Positions 1-10,800 of a stretch of 41,844 nucleotides of DNA are shown in pieces. The first letter of the stretch is position 1. Each line of letters starts with the position of its first letter. The stretch covers positions 1 through 41,844 of the forward strand of contig JAOAPV010000041.1 of NCBI GenBank assembly GCA_025463055.1, in the 5' to 3' direction. The translations under genes were made by a program, and so were the position numbers. Under the pieces are notes generated by a model, which saw only the letters and a program-made list of their open reading frames with translations, had not been told where the DNA came from and did no database searches. The DNA is from Candidatus Acidiferrum typicum (GTDB lineage: Bacteria > Acidobacteriota > Terriglobia > Acidiferrales > UBA7541).

Positions 1-1063
<1,063 letters not shown>

Positions 1064-1083
1064 CGCATGTCAAAGAATGAAAA

Positions 1084-2004
1084 TTATTGCGGGTATTGCT
1101 TGATGCTGGCAACGCGATCGCCCATGAAGCGAATGAAAACCGTTTTCGAGGGCGGCTGGCCATAAATCCAGTCTTCAATCTCGTTCCCCTCGGAGTCGCG
1201 CTCGCGCACTTTGTGTTCCGGCTTGCCAATCGCGGCGACCACTTCCTCGCGGTCCATACCAACCGCGGGGCGCCGCTCCTGAATAGCCTTCTTCATTTCC
1301 GGCGGCAGCGTATCGACCCACTGCACGGAAGCGGAGCGCTGCTTCGCAAAATCCAAAAACGGCGAGAGAATCTGCTTCAGTTCGTCCGGCGTTAAATCCG
1401 GCAAAGCCTTGCTGAATTCCAAAAAAATCGTGCTGCCCATACCGGGTTGCATTCCTGGAGGCCCGCTTTCCTGGTCCGGCGTAGTGGTTGTAGTTCGCGC
1501 GGTCGGAATCGATCCGCCCATGCCGATTTGAATATGATCGCGCCAGCGTTTCTTTCCGCGGCCGCCGCCATTCACATCCACTACGATCGAATGATCGCGG
1601 AATTCCAACTTCGTGATCTGCGCGCTGTCGCCGATGTGTACCGCGGCTCCATGCGTGGCCACCGCACGCTCCAACAGTTCCGGGCTCAGCGGCTTGCCGA
1701 CATACAGCAAAAACCCTTCCTTGCCGGCCGGCAGGTTTCTTGTAGCTTTGGCGAATTCACCCGAAACATAGCGGATCAAGTCCAGCTTCGTGTGCTCTTG
1801 CAGTGTGGCGGACTTGGATTTGTTCTGCGCATCCGATTGCGCGGCCTGCTGCTCCCCTGGACCATCTTCGGGCAACACGGAGATTTCGTCCGCGGACGAA
1901 AATGTCCCGCCAGGCGTAGGGGATGAGCGCAGACGTTCCGCGACAGGAATGTCCGCACCCGCCAGCAGTAAGAAACCCAAACTAAAAGTGAGCAACTTGG
2001 CCAT
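1084..2004 (-). CDS. exported protein of unknown function with BamE/SmpA-like C-terminal domain
   Basis: 306 residues. The N-terminus (MAKLLTFSLGFLLLAGA) is a short hydrophobic signal sequence, followed by a low-complexity polar stretch to about residue 70. The middle contains a Gly/Arg-rich patch (GGGRGKKRWRDH) and a Thr/Pro/Gly-rich linker. The last 65 residues (GMDREEVVAAIGKPEHKVRE... then EDWIYG and a closing strand IRFMGDRVASIKQY) have the pattern of the SmpA/OmlA/BamE fold, where a helix with GMxxxxVxxxxGxP is followed by a W-Y strand. That resemblance is from the motif only. No lipobox Cys is seen. A perfect 7-bp hairpin (2028-2034 with 2040-2046) lies in the leader about 24 bases before the ATG. 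The gene stands between the sugar kinase and gap on the same strand. Role unknown; an envelope location is likely. Confidence 0.7.
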   Translation of the reverse strand: MAKLLTFSLGFLLLAGADIPVAERLRSSPTPGGTFSSADEISVLPEDGPGEQQAAQSDAQNKSKSATLQEHTKLDLIRYVSGEFAKATRNLPAGKEGFLLYVGKPLSPELLERAVATHGAAVHIGDSAQITKLEFRDHSIVVDVNGGGRGKKRWRDHIQIGMGGSIPTARTTTTTPDQESGPPGMQPGMGSTIFLEFSKALPDLTPDELKQILSPFLDFAKQRSASVQWVDTLPPEMKKAIQERRPAVGMDREEVVAAIGKPEHKVRERDSEGNEIEDWIYGQPPSKTVFIRFMGDRVASIKQYPQ

Positions 2005-2110
2005 ACAACCCCGGCATCGCGCACGCCGGACCGCCCTCCGCGGTCCGCAGGCTATATTCTATGATGCGAAAAGCTCCGTGAACAGTAGTCGTCTTGCGGG
2101 AAATACCTTA

Positions 2111-2154
2111 GGGCTTCATGGGCTTCATGGGCTTCATGGGCTTCATGGGCTTCA
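2111..2154. repeat. 9-bp tandem repeat (gggcttcat, four perfect copies plus a partial fifth)
   Basis: Four exact copies of gggcttcat fill 2111-2146 and a fifth incomplete copy runs into the stop codon of the sugar kinase gene (TGA on the minus strand, 2152-2154). The array therefore begins at the kinase stop and lies in the spacer before the 306-residue gene. Copy number would be expected to vary by slippage. A frame through it (MGFMGFMGF on the plus strand) is not a credible gene. Confidence 0.9.
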
Positions 2155-3162
2155 AGAGACATTCACTTGCACCCCAGAGCGGTCGATTTTCATCGGCAGG
2201 ACTTCCCCGCCGGCTTCTACGACCGCCACTTCAACCTTTTCGCGGGTCTCAGGTTCGATTAGGAGAACCACGCAGCCACCGCCGCCCGCGCCGCAAACTT
2301 TACCGGCCAAGGCGCCTTTGCGCCTCGTGTTGTCCACGATTTTGTCTATCGTCTTCGTTGTGATATTTGGCAGATTGCGCTTGCGGAAACTCCATTCCTC
2401 GCGCATTAGCCTCCCAACATCCGTCCAATCGGAACGCTCGAGTGCGCCGCGCAATTCTTGCGCTACCTCCGAAATGCGAGCGAGATTGCGAAACACTCCG
2501 CTGTCGCCATTGATGTGCGCGCGGAACACGTCCCAATTATTGATCGCCGATTTCCTCGGCTTGCCCGTGTAGCAGAGCACAATGCGGCGTTCGAGCTCGG
2601 ACAAATCGACGCGCAGCTCTGTGCGCCTTTCGCCACCCGGCGGAAGTTCGATAGCCGCTGCGCCTCCGAATGCCGGAGGATAATGGTCCTGCGTTCCCGT
2701 GGGCACGCGAATCACGATTGCTTCGGCGTCGCGGCTAATGTGAATCCAATCCGCTTTGCTCTTGCCTGCTCCGGTGTAGCGGTCCAGCGCGGCGCAGATG
2801 GCGACCGCCATTGCGCTCGAGCCGCCGATGCCAGCCCCCGCGGGAGCTTCCGAATCAGTGGTCAGCGTAAAACCGCTTTGCGGCTGAAAGAATTTCACGA
2901 TTTCCGCTAGCAACGGAAGCTTGTAACGCTTCCCTTTCACTAGTTCGGCAAAAGATGCAAAAGCTTCCTCACGCTGCGTGTCGCGAGAAACGAGCCGGAT
3001 GCGTGGGTCGTCCTGTGCATGAGTTTCGATTCTGCAGGAAGCGTACCGGGTGATCGCGGCGTTCACCGTTACTGCGCCCGGATGAAATAGATAGAGCGGC
3101 CAGATGTCGAGTGTTCCGCCTGCCAAGTCCACACGAGTGGGAGCTTTGGATTCGATTCGCAT
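2152..3162 (-). CDS. GHMP-family sugar kinase, heptose-7-phosphate-kinase-like
   Basis: 336-residue cytosolic kinase of the GHMP (galacto-, homoserine, mevalonate, phosphomevalonate) superfamily. The N-terminal strand SKAPTRVDLAGGTLDIWP is typical of the sugar-1-kinase branch that includes D-glycero-D-manno-heptose 7-phosphate kinase (HddA) and fucokinase-like enzymes. The phosphate-binding motif PAGAGIGGSSA is at residues 107-117 and the C-terminal glycine-rich motif KVCGAGGGGCVVLL at 288-301. The ATG at 3160-3162 has only a weak ribosome site. No partner heptose genes (isomerase, nucleotidyltransferase, phosphatase) are in the window, so the exact sugar is not settled. It may serve surface glycan synthesis. 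The stop codon lies inside a 9-bp tandem repeat. Confidence 0.85.
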   Translation of the reverse strand: MRIESKAPTRVDLAGGTLDIWPLYLFHPGAVTVNAAITRYASCRIETHAQDDPRIRLVSRDTQREEAFASFAELVKGKRYKLPLLAEIVKFFQPQSGFTLTTDSEAPAGAGIGGSSAMAVAICAALDRYTGAGKSKADWIHISRDAEAIVIRVPTGTQDHYPPAFGGAAAIELPPGGERRTELRVDLSELERRIVLCYTGKPRKSAINNWDVFRAHINGDSGVFRNLARISEVAQELRGALERSDWTDVGRLMREEWSFRKRNLPNITTKTIDKIVDNTRRKGALAGKVCGAGGGGCVVLLIEPETREKVEVAVVEAGGEVLPMKIDRSGVQVNVS

Positions 3163-3656
3163 TTTAATTCCGCAAGCCTAGTCTGAGACCCCGCAGAGCC
3201 GCGTCAGTGTGCCGGAAGAAGGCGGCAAGCTCAAGATGGAATCTAGACGGTGTTTCCCGGCTTGTCGTGAGGCTGTCATGGGATTCTGCGCCACAGCCCC
3301 TTGGCAAGGCGGATGGTTCAAGGATTCGCAGGAAAAGCGGTTCGTAAGGATATGAAAACAAAGGACGCGAAAAAGAGACACTGCCGTGTACGGCCGTGTG
3401 AATCGGCGTGACAGAGACAACGGGGGGGTACCACCCCCGTTGCGATGAAAAGAGTGCGGAAACCATTGAGCCCTAAAGAGATAGCCAGGCGCCGTTGCGG
3501 AAAAGAGTGCGTAATCGCATGAAACTGCTGGGTTTGCAGGGATGTTATAGGAGACAAAGGACTTGAGAAGTTTCTTCGAGGGAACACGAAGAAATGTATC
3601 ATCGAATTGATGATAAGTCAATAGTAAACTTGGTGCGGCCGCCGGAGTGGCTGGCC
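3163..3656. other. 494-bp spacer with a strong hairpin and a duplicated 12-mer, no credible gene
   Basis: Open frames here (for example minus strand 3178-3621) have no recognisable motif and a composition expected of random translation, so I do not call them. Visible structure: a perfect inverted repeat, caacggggg at 3418-3426 and cccccgttg at 3434-3442 around ggtacca; and a direct repeat gaaaagagtgcg at 3447-3458 and 3500-3511, each copy preceded by gttgcg. The spacer lies downstream of tdk and upstream of the sugar kinase, so it should hold that gene's promoter and may hold a structured RNA. I recognise no known RNA family. Confidence 0.5.
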
Positions 3657-4280
3657 TTAGGACTTTCCCGCGGCGCGGTTGCGCATAAGCAGTGGCGTGT
3701 CTTTCTTCTCGTGCGCTTGCTCCGGATTGGGCTCAAAGCAGCGGCGGCAGCGCGCTTCATACATTCCCGTTGCGCCTACGACAATCAACTCCTCACTTTC
3801 CACTAGTCGCTGCGTGTGTACGGCCGGATTGCCGCAGCGGACGCAAATGGCGAGCAGCTTGGTGATCTCTTCGGCAATGGCAAGCAAGCGCGGCATTGGC
3901 TCGAATGGGCGTCCACGATAATCAGTGTCGAGACCGGTGACGATTACGCGCTTGCCTAAGTTGGCGAGCTTAGTACATACATCGACCACTTCGTCGCCCA
4001 AGAATTGCGCCTCGTCGATCCCAATCACTTCCGTACGCGGCTGCACCTTTTCCATGATCTCGCTGGCCTTAAGAATATTGTCTGAGGCGATGCCCAGACC
4101 GGAATGGGAAATGATCTCGTTCGCGGCGTAGCGCTCGTCAATCGCCGGCTTGAAAATTTGAACGCGTTGACGCGCAATTTCCGCGCGCCGCAGCCGACGA
4201 ATCAATTCCTCGCTCTTACCCGAAAACATGGGGCCGACCACAACTTCGATCCAGCCCATATTCCCCTTAACAATGTCCAC
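3657..4280 (-). CDS. tdk: thymidine kinase
   Basis: Type II thymidine kinase (bacterial TK1-like), salvage of thymidine to dTMP with ATP, cytosolic. The P-loop [17 protein letters not shown] is near the N-terminus, the Walker-B/catalytic motif is IDEAQF, and a zinc-binding Cys4 site is formed by CVRCG and CRRC. The C-terminal lasso motif includes [10 protein letters not shown]. Length of about 200 residues fits the family. Two starts are possible: GTG at 4278-4280 with AGGAG spaced about 6 bases, or ATG at 4257-4259 with AAGGGG just upstream; the second gives an N-terminus ([12 protein letters not shown]) closer to the family norm. It follows the YjjX-type phosphatase gene by 59 bases on the same strand, making a small nucleotide-metabolism pair. 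Confidence 0.95.
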   Translation of the reverse strand: MDIVKGNMGWIEVVVGPMFSGKSEELIRRLRRAEIARQRVQIFKPAIDERYAANEIISHSGLGIASDNILKASEIMEKVQPRTEVIGIDEAQFLGDEVVDVCTKLANLGKRVIVTGLDTDYRGRPFEPMPRLLAIAEEITKLLAICVRCGNPAVHTQRLVESEELIVVGATGMYEARCRRCFEPNPEQAHEKKDTPLLMRNRAAGKS

Positions 4281-4339
4281 TGGTGTCTCCTGGCGAAATT
4301 CCCCTAGCCAACACGTATGCGCGATCCATTCTTCTCTTA

Positions 4340-4933
4340 TTATCGCGCAGCCGACGCCGCATGATACATCTTTGCATTATAAAAAGGGGCGAAGGCGGCC
4401 ACGACTGCGACGCGAAACGCTTCCGTTCGGCTAATGAGTCCGCCAGACAGAACGCCCCAAGCGCCTTGGGCGTCGCGAATGCCTACGGCTCCCGCAAAGC
4501 GATCTATCGCGACGGAGAGTTCGACGCCGTGCTCCAATACTTCTCGCGCGAGAGCGTCTGGAATCTCGACGCCACCCGAACGTCCATAATGCCCGTTGCG
4601 GCCATCTGATACGTAGGCCCAGCTTTCCAGCAGGACGCGGCGCCCGTCTTCTTGCTCGATAACGTCCAGCCCACCTTCCAGCCCCACGAAATAGTGCCAG
4701 GATTCCGCTTTTTCGCTCGCCACGACCATTACGCCTTCGGCCCGTTGTCTCGCGCCGAGCATCAATTCCTGTCGATTGGCAGGCGTGTGGCCGACTCCGC
4801 TCTCAACCTCCACGCCGATGACCTCGAACTCGGCCCCTTGTCCCAGCAGTGCGCCGAAATCCCGAAGCGCTTCATTCACGGCAGCCAGTTTCGGTCGCCG
4901 TGTACTGCCTACCGCAATTTGAATTTTCCTCAC
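4340..4933 (-). CDS. yjjX: inosine/xanthosine triphosphatase (DUF84/YjjX family)
   Basis: 197 residues. The family hydrolyses non-canonical purine triphosphates (ITP, XTP) and so keeps them out of nucleic acids. The family pattern is clear: [17 protein letters not shown] at the N-terminus, [20 protein letters not shown], then FVGLEGGLD, a central [22 protein letters not shown], and the closing [25 protein letters not shown]. Start is a GTG at 4931-4933 with AAGGGG spaced 7 bases, which decides the start. It is followed by tdk on the same strand, consistent with a nucleotide salvage/house-cleaning operon. The gene name follows the E. coli family member; the substrate has not been shown here. 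Confidence 0.88.
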   Translation of the reverse strand: MRKIQIAVGSTRRPKLAAVNEALRDFGALLGQGAEFEVIGVEVESGVGHTPANRQELMLGARQRAEGVMVVASEKAESWHYFVGLEGGLDVIEQEDGRRVLLESWAYVSDGRNGHYGRSGGVEIPDALAREVLEHGVELSVAIDRFAGAVGIRDAQGAWGVLSGGLISRTEAFRVAVVAAFAPFYNAKMYHAASAAR

Positions 4934-5102
4934 GCGGATACCCCTTCGATGTGGAGAGCGGCGCCGATTGTAACGTGGTCGGACCTTAGCAGAAGCGGGA
5001 TGAAAGAAAAAGCCGCAGGGCTACGCGGACTCCGACCCTTCGAGGCCCAGGGTAAATGTGCGCTATAGGTGATGCGTACTGGGTAGGCGACTGCTCCATT
5101 CA

Positions 5103-5140
5103 TCACATATAGTGAATTTCCACTGAAAAATACTATGTGA
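5103..5140. other. imperfect inverted repeat between amidase and yjjX
   Basis: tcacatatagt (5103-5113) and actatgtga (5132-5140) pair except for one bulged base around an AT-rich loop. It lies just downstream of the amidase stop and upstream of the yjjX leader on the minus strand. It has no T-tract typical of a terminator, so it could be a weak terminator or an operator. Confidence 0.35.
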
Positions 5141-5142
5141 GG

Positions 5143-6951
5143 TCAGAACGACGGGGGGCGCTCCTGGCTGACGGCGAAGGCGCGTTCGAGGGCTATACCT
5201 ACTCGACCTAGCGTGCCTTCCTCAAAGAGCCGCCCGATCAGAGTGATGCCGTGGGGGACGCGGCGCGGCGGCGAGAATTTTGGCAACGGGTGATTCGGGT
5301 CGGGTGCCCAGTCGGACCGCGCCTCGGACACTTCCACGAAGCCCGCTCGCAGCGTGAGGGATGGCTGCCCGGTGTTGTTGCTGATGGTGAGCATCTCGTC
5401 GCGCAGCGACGGCACGAGCAACAAGTCTACTTGCGAAAAAATCCGCGCCATCTCTTCGGCCACTTTGCGGCGGAAACGATCAGCCTGCACAAAATCCACC
5501 GCGGAAAGAAAACGGGCCTGCCGGAACAAGTTGGGCCAGGCATCAGGCGTTTGCACTTTCAGTTGATTCAAGCCGCCGGAGAGCGTGAGCTCCTCGAAAG
5601 CCGCGGCACCTTCGGCGAAAAGCACCAGGTTCAGAGCCTGATAAGGCCAATCGGGAAGAGAGACTTCCACGGGAATCATGCCGAGCTTTGGAAGCATCGC
5701 TAGGGCTGCGCGATCTACGTCGGTCGCGGGATTCTCCTTCATCCACGCTGGAAAGTATCCGACGCGTAGCCCTTTGATTTGACCGTTGGCCTCAAAATCC
5801 AGCCGGCTGGGTAGGCTCGAGACATCGCCGGCATCGGGTCCGGTGATTTCCTTGAGCACGAGCATGGCGTCTTCCACGCTGCGGGTCATCGGGCCGAGCT
5901 TGTCGAGCGACCAGCAGAGCGTCATCGCGCCGGTCCGGGCTACGCGACCGTACGTGGGCCGGAGCCCGGTGATTCCGCAACGCATACTTGGGGCGATGAT
6001 GCTTCCGCCGGTCTCGCTGCCAATTGCAAAGCCGACAAGTCCCGCCGCGGTGGCCGCGCCAGGTCCAGCGCTCGAGCCCGATGCACCCTCCTCCAACAAC
6101 CAAGGGTTCACGGTTTGCCCGCCGAACCAGATATCGTTCAGCGCCAGGGCACCGAGGCTGAGCTTCGCTACTAGCACGGCGCCCGCCGCGTGCAGCCGCT
6201 TCACGACTGCGGCGTCTTCTTTAGGAATACGATTGCGGTAAGGCTCGGCGCCATACGTGGTGGGGATTCCCGCCGTATCCAACAAATCCTTGGCGCCCCA
6301 CGGAATACCGTGAAGCGGGCCGCGGTACTTCCCTGCCGCGATTTCCTGGTCAGCTTTTTTCGCCTGCGCCAGAGCCAAATCCTGGGTGAGGGTAATCACG
6401 CACCGGAGCTTGGGATTGAACTGTTCCAGGCGACGCAAGTAGATCCGCGTCAGCCGCTCCGAGGTGAGCCTGCGCTGCTCGATCCATCGCGAGAGCCGCG
6501 TAACGGGAGCGAACGCGATATCGCCGTCGCTAACCGGCAACGGACCTGGATCACCTTCGCTGCGAAGGAACTGGTCACGCTGCGGACCGACGCGCTCCCC
6601 TGGCAATGCGGACACATAACGCGACCACGGCGCCACGCTTGGTTCCAGCGCAACCTTGCGTGGTCCGGTGCGCCGCTCGTATACCGAGGCCAGGTTCACG
6701 CGCCAGCTTTCCGCCGCGAGGGTGCGGTCCGCGCTGGTCAATTGCACCTGGGCCAGCTTTTCTGCTTGCGCGAAGGTTGTCGGCGAGACCTCCGGGCCGA
6801 CCGCAGGCCCAGTGCCGAAGGCGGGTGGCGCTCCAGGCGTCGGTGGCGTTGGCTCCTGAGAATGTTCGCCTACAGAAATAGCGGGAGTGACAGCAGCGGC
6901 CACGAGACCGAAAGAAGTTCGAGTAAGGAACTCTCTGCGCGATTTGGACAT
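5143..6951 (-). CDS. Tat-exported amidase (amidase signature family)
   Basis: 602 residues from the ATG at 6949-6951, chosen because GGAGGATTC precedes it and because the protein then begins with a twin-arginine signal (MSKSRREFLTRTSFGLVAAAVTPAIS). The mature part carries the amidase-signature Ser-cisSer-Lys triad: Lys263 in VAKLSLGAL, the glycine/serine loop GASGSSAGPGAA near 290, and the nucleophile Ser317 in GSETGGSIIAPS. GITGLRPTYGRVARTG and the closing RVPHGITLIGRLFEEG are also typical. About 170 residues between the signal and the LHGIPWGAKDLLDTAGIPTT motif are an N-terminal extension. Substrate is unknown; secreted or periplasmic acyl-amide hydrolysis is the safe statement. It follows the XRE gene by 58 bases on the same strand and may be co-transcribed with it. 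Confidence 0.9.
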   Translation of the reverse strand: MSKSRREFLTRTSFGLVAAAVTPAISVGEHSQEPTPPTPGAPPAFGTGPAVGPEVSPTTFAQAEKLAQVQLTSADRTLAAESWRVNLASVYERRTGPRKVALEPSVAPWSRYVSALPGERVGPQRDQFLRSEGDPGPLPVSDGDIAFAPVTRLSRWIEQRRLTSERLTRIYLRRLEQFNPKLRCVITLTQDLALAQAKKADQEIAAGKYRGPLHGIPWGAKDLLDTAGIPTTYGAEPYRNRIPKEDAAVVKRLHAAGAVLVAKLSLGALALNDIWFGGQTVNPWLLEEGASGSSAGPGAATAAGLVGFAIGSETGGSIIAPSMRCGITGLRPTYGRVARTGAMTLCWSLDKLGPMTRSVEDAMLVLKEITGPDAGDVSSLPSRLDFEANGQIKGLRVGYFPAWMKENPATDVDRAALAMLPKLGMIPVEVSLPDWPYQALNLVLFAEGAAAFEELTLSGGLNQLKVQTPDAWPNLFRQARFLSAVDFVQADRFRRKVAEEMARIFSQVDLLLVPSLRDEMLTISNNTGQPSLTLRAGFVEVSEARSDWAPDPNHPLPKFSPPRRVPHGITLIGRLFEEGTLGRVGIALERAFAVSQERPPSF

Positions 6952-7009
6952 GAATCCTCCGCGCAGCATTGTAATCGAAAGGAAGATTCCGTCCTGCAAA
7001 CAAGCTGTT

Positions 7010-7429
7010 CTATGCGGTAGGGCGGCGGACCAAAGCCTTCTTCGTTGCTGGTGGCGGGATTAGCGTGGCCATTTTGCGAATCATGGCTAGGACCAGGCGC
7101 TTGTCGCCATCCGATAGCGTGGTGCTGAAGCGCTTGATTTCGCCGAGGAAGCGGATTTCGTCTTGCGATAGCTCGCCGAGCATCTTTTGTGTTTCGCGGT
7201 CGCGCGGCGTTTCGGTGCCGGGAAAAAAGTCGGCGAGCGAAATGTCCATGGCTTCGGCGATTTTCGCCAGCGTCTCAAGCGACGGCACGGTGTGGCCGTT
7301 TTCCACGCGCGAGAGGTAGCAGCGCAGCAGGCCGGTGCGGCGTTCGATGTCGCCCTGCGACAATCCGCGTTGGCTGCGGTAGGTTTTGATGACTTCGCCG
7401 ATGTTTACGCGCGGCTTTTCTTTTGGCAT
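7010..7429 (-). CDS. XRE-family helix-turn-helix regulator
   Basis: About 139 residues from the ATG at 7427-7429, favoured because GAGGG lies 8 bases upstream; an alternative GTG at 7442-7444 has no purine-rich site. The N-terminal half is a Cro/CI-type helix-turn-helix: IGEVIKTYRSQRGLSQGDIERRTGLLRCYLSRVENGHTVPSLETLAKIAEAM. The LRCYLSRVENG segment is the recognition helix region. The C-terminal half is helical (SQDEIRFLGEIKRFSTTLSDGDKRLVLAMIRKMA) with no ligand domain that I recognise. It is divergent from the sedolisin gene and just upstream of the amidase, so either could be its target. A partly palindromic gttagccactaagc on the minus strand about 30 bases upstream could be an operator, but this is weak. 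Confidence 0.88.
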   Translation of the reverse strand: MPKEKPRVNIGEVIKTYRSQRGLSQGDIERRTGLLRCYLSRVENGHTVPSLETLAKIAEAMDISLADFFPGTETPRDRETQKMLGELSQDEIRFLGEIKRFSTTLSDGDKRLVLAMIRKMATLIPPPATKKALVRRPTA

Positions 7430-7859
7430 GTCGATGACCCTCACTACTGCAAGGGGGGTAGCTTAGTGGCTAACAGTAGAACTGGCAAGGGGGAATTCCC
7501 CAGGCGTGACGCGAATTTGACAATCCCCCCATTTCGCTGCTGCTGGCCGCCTGTGCATCCACGCTCACGCGGGAACTTACCTCGCAGGTTCCGGGAATAC
7601 CAAACGGCAGTGTGGCCCAGCGCGACCGGCGGCACCCATTTTTCGGGCCCAACTTGTTACGCAACAGGGGAACACCCGGCTGACCGCGCGGGCAGCTCGA
7701 AGACTGTCCCTTGTATACGTTGCCTTATGAGCAATTGACGGCGGAAAACAAGGGCGCGGGCAACCAATTTCGGATTAAATCAATCTTCTCAACATGCGTT
7801 GTGTGGTTGTGTTCGATCTTACTCGCTGATGTGTAGACAAATTTAGCCTTGGGCGGATT
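7430..7859. other. divergent spacer between the XRE gene and the sedolisin gene
   Basis: 430 bases with no convincing gene. It must hold the promoters for both divergent genes. The right end is AT-richer (7740-7859) and ends in gggcggatt before the sedolisin ATG. An interrupted match cgcgggaac / gttcc around 7568-7592 is the only other structure seen. No clear -35/-10 pair could be assigned by eye. Confidence 0.4.
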
Positions 7860-10800
7860 ATGAGAATCTACAAGACTGGCTTGGGTCGAGGTGTACTGGT
7901 TTGGAGTTCGCTGCTAGCGCTTTCGTGTCTGCAAGCGGGTGCGCAGACGACGGCGGCGCAATCGGGCGCGGAACAGACAAAACGAGTGCCGGCGCGAGTA
8001 ACGCAGACGGTGGACGATACGAATCGCGTGGCACTGCGCGGGAACGTGCACCCAAACGCGCGGGCAGAGTTTGATGGCGGCGTGGTAGTCGACGCGCAGC
8101 CCATGACGCGGATTATGCTGCTGTTCCAGCGCAGCGCGGAGCAGGAAGCGGCGCTGCGGCAGTTGATGGAGGAGCAGCAGGCGAAAGGATCGGCGAATTA
8201 TCACGCGTGGCTGACTCCGCAAGACTTCGGGAAAAAGTTTGGTCCCGCCGATGCGGATGTGCAGGCCGTAACGGACTGGCTGACATCGCGGGGATTCCAG
8301 AGCATCAAGGTGTCAAAGGGCAAGACGGTTGTGGAGTTTTCCGGGAACGTCGGGCAGGTGCGCAACGCATTCGGGACGGAAATTCACAAGTACAACGTGA
8401 ACGGCAAAGAACAGTTCGCAAACGTGAACAACCCGCAGATACCCGCAGCCTTAGCACCCGTGCTGCGCGGCGTGGTGGCCTTACACAATTTTCGGCCGAA
8501 GCCGATGTATCAACGCTTGGGCACGTTTCAGCGCAACGCGAAAACCGGCGAGGTCAAGCCAGCGTTGACGTTTACCGATGTCAACGGAACCTTTTATGCG
8601 ATGGGTCCGGCCGACTTCGCGACGATCTATAACATCCCGAGTACAGCTACCGGCGCAGGACAGAGCATTGCCATCGTGGGACAAAGCAACATCAACGTGG
8701 CGGACGTGACGGCTTTTCGGTCGATTTTCGGCTTGCCAGCGTATTCGTCAGGGCAATTGAATGTCATCTTGAATGGCCCAGATCCAGGACTTGTGGATGG
8801 CGACGAGGGAGAATCCGATCTGGACGTGGAATGGGCCGGAGCAGTCGCGCCCGCCGCTACGATTGATTTCGTGGTGACGCAAACCTCCCTCACAGACGCG
8901 GCAGCAGGGATTGATGGATCCGCGCTCTACATTGTGGATAACAATGTGGCTCCCATTCTCAGTGAGAGCTACGGAGCTTGCGAGTCCGGATTGGGAACCG
9001 CTGGGAATGCGTTCTATAACGCTTTGTGGCAGCAGGCTGCGGCGGAAGGAATTACGGTGGTGATTTCCGCCGGTGATAATGGATCGGCGGGTTGCGACAA
9101 TCCCGGCGCTCCGGCGTCGGGCGGTGTTGCGGTTAGCGGGCTGGCGTCGACACCATTTAATGTGGCGATGGGCGGGACGGATTTCGACGACGCCAACAAC
9201 CAGACAACTTTCTGGAAGCCCCCGAACACTTCAAACAATCCGCCCGTACCGCCTTCGGCCAAAAGTTACATCCCGGAAACGACGTGGAATGATTCCTGCG
9301 CCGGAACCGGCATAACTGGCTGCGTAGGGCTGAGCAGCACGGCGATCTCATTGAACTCCGTGGCCGGGAGCGGAGGGCCGAGTTCGGTGTACACCGGTTC
9401 TCTTAAGCCGAGTTGGCAAACGGGCTTGGGGGATACGGCGCGAGACCTTCCGGACGTGTCGCTGTTCTCGAGCGATGGCCAGAATAAGAGCTTCTACATT
9501 GTGTGCCAATCGGATCAGGACATCCCCGGGGACACTGGCTGCGACCTCAACAAATTCGTCACCACTTCCCCGTTTCACGATTTCCAGGCGGTGGGCGGGA
9601 CATCAGCCGCGACGCCGACTTTTGCTGGGATCGTTGCTTTGGTCAATCAGAAACTCGCTACGGTGGGAAATCCCACGCCGCGCCAGGGAAACGTGAACTA
9701 TGTTCTGTATGGATTAGCAAAGACGCCGGCCAACGTCTGCGCTTCGATCGCGGCCGTTCCACCGGCTGGGTGCGTTTTCAATGACATCGTGAAGGGCAAC
9801 GTTTCCGTGGCGTGCGTGGCAAACAGCGCGGACTGCAGCAACGTCAGCACAACGGCAAACCAGTTTGGCGCCATGGCCACGACCAAGGGCGGAACCACCC
9901 CGGCCTTCAACGCTGCTGCTGGATACGACTTGGCGACTGGGTTGGGTTCGGTCAATGTGGCGAATTTGCTCACGAAATGGGCGGCACCGGGCCGAACTGC
10001 TTCGACAACTACTTTGGTCATTCCCTCAACCGCAGTTACAGTCGATACGGCCGTCGCCGTCAGCGGCACCGTCGCACCGAATACGGCTACTGGGCTAGTT
10101 ACTTTGTTTCAAGGAAGCATAAACGGCCCGGCCCTCGACACATTTACGCTTTCAGGCGGAGCATTCAATACAACCACGACATTTCTTCCCGGCGGGTCGT
10201 ACAACGTGATCGCACACTATGGAGGCGACGGTACCTTTGCGGCAAGCGACTCCGCGCCGATGCCGGTAACAGTGAATCCGCAAACGAGCCAGACGGTGGT
10301 AAGCTTTGTGACGTTCAGCAGCACGAATGTTCCCATAATAAATCCCCCGGGGCCAATCAGCGTGCCGTACGGCTCGCCATACATTCTTCGGATTGATGTA
10401 AAGAACAGCAGCGGTCAAACTTGCCAAAATCTGAGCACAGGTACGGTAAGTTTTGTGTGTCCTACTGGCACGGTAAGTCTGACAAGTAATGGATCGGCGT
10501 TAAATGACTTTCCGAACGCACAGACGCCAAATGCCACTAGCGTGGCTAAACTGAACGACCGAGGCTTTGCCGAGGATCAGCCCATTCAATTAGGAGCCGG
10601 CACTTACGGCATAGTGGCAAGCTATTCCGGCGACTCCAGCTATAACGCGAGCACGTCTACCGCTGAAAACGTAACGATTACAAAGGCGGCTACGACGGCA
10701 GCAGTTACCAGCAATGTGACTAGCATCGCCTCGGGCGGAAGCGTGACGCTGACTGCATTGATTTCGAGTACGAGCAATGGGGCCGGACTGACCGGGACCG

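Noticed and set aside
2111-2154. coding MGFMGFMGF repeat on the plus strand
   Set aside because: It is a simple 9-bp tandem array in an intergenic gap, and the frame runs antisense through the kinase gene.
3178-3621. 147-codon open frame on the minus strand in the spacer before the sugar kinase
   Set aside because: No motif, no ribosome site, Ser/Phe/Pro-rich composition as in random translation, and two other long frames overlap it on the same strand.
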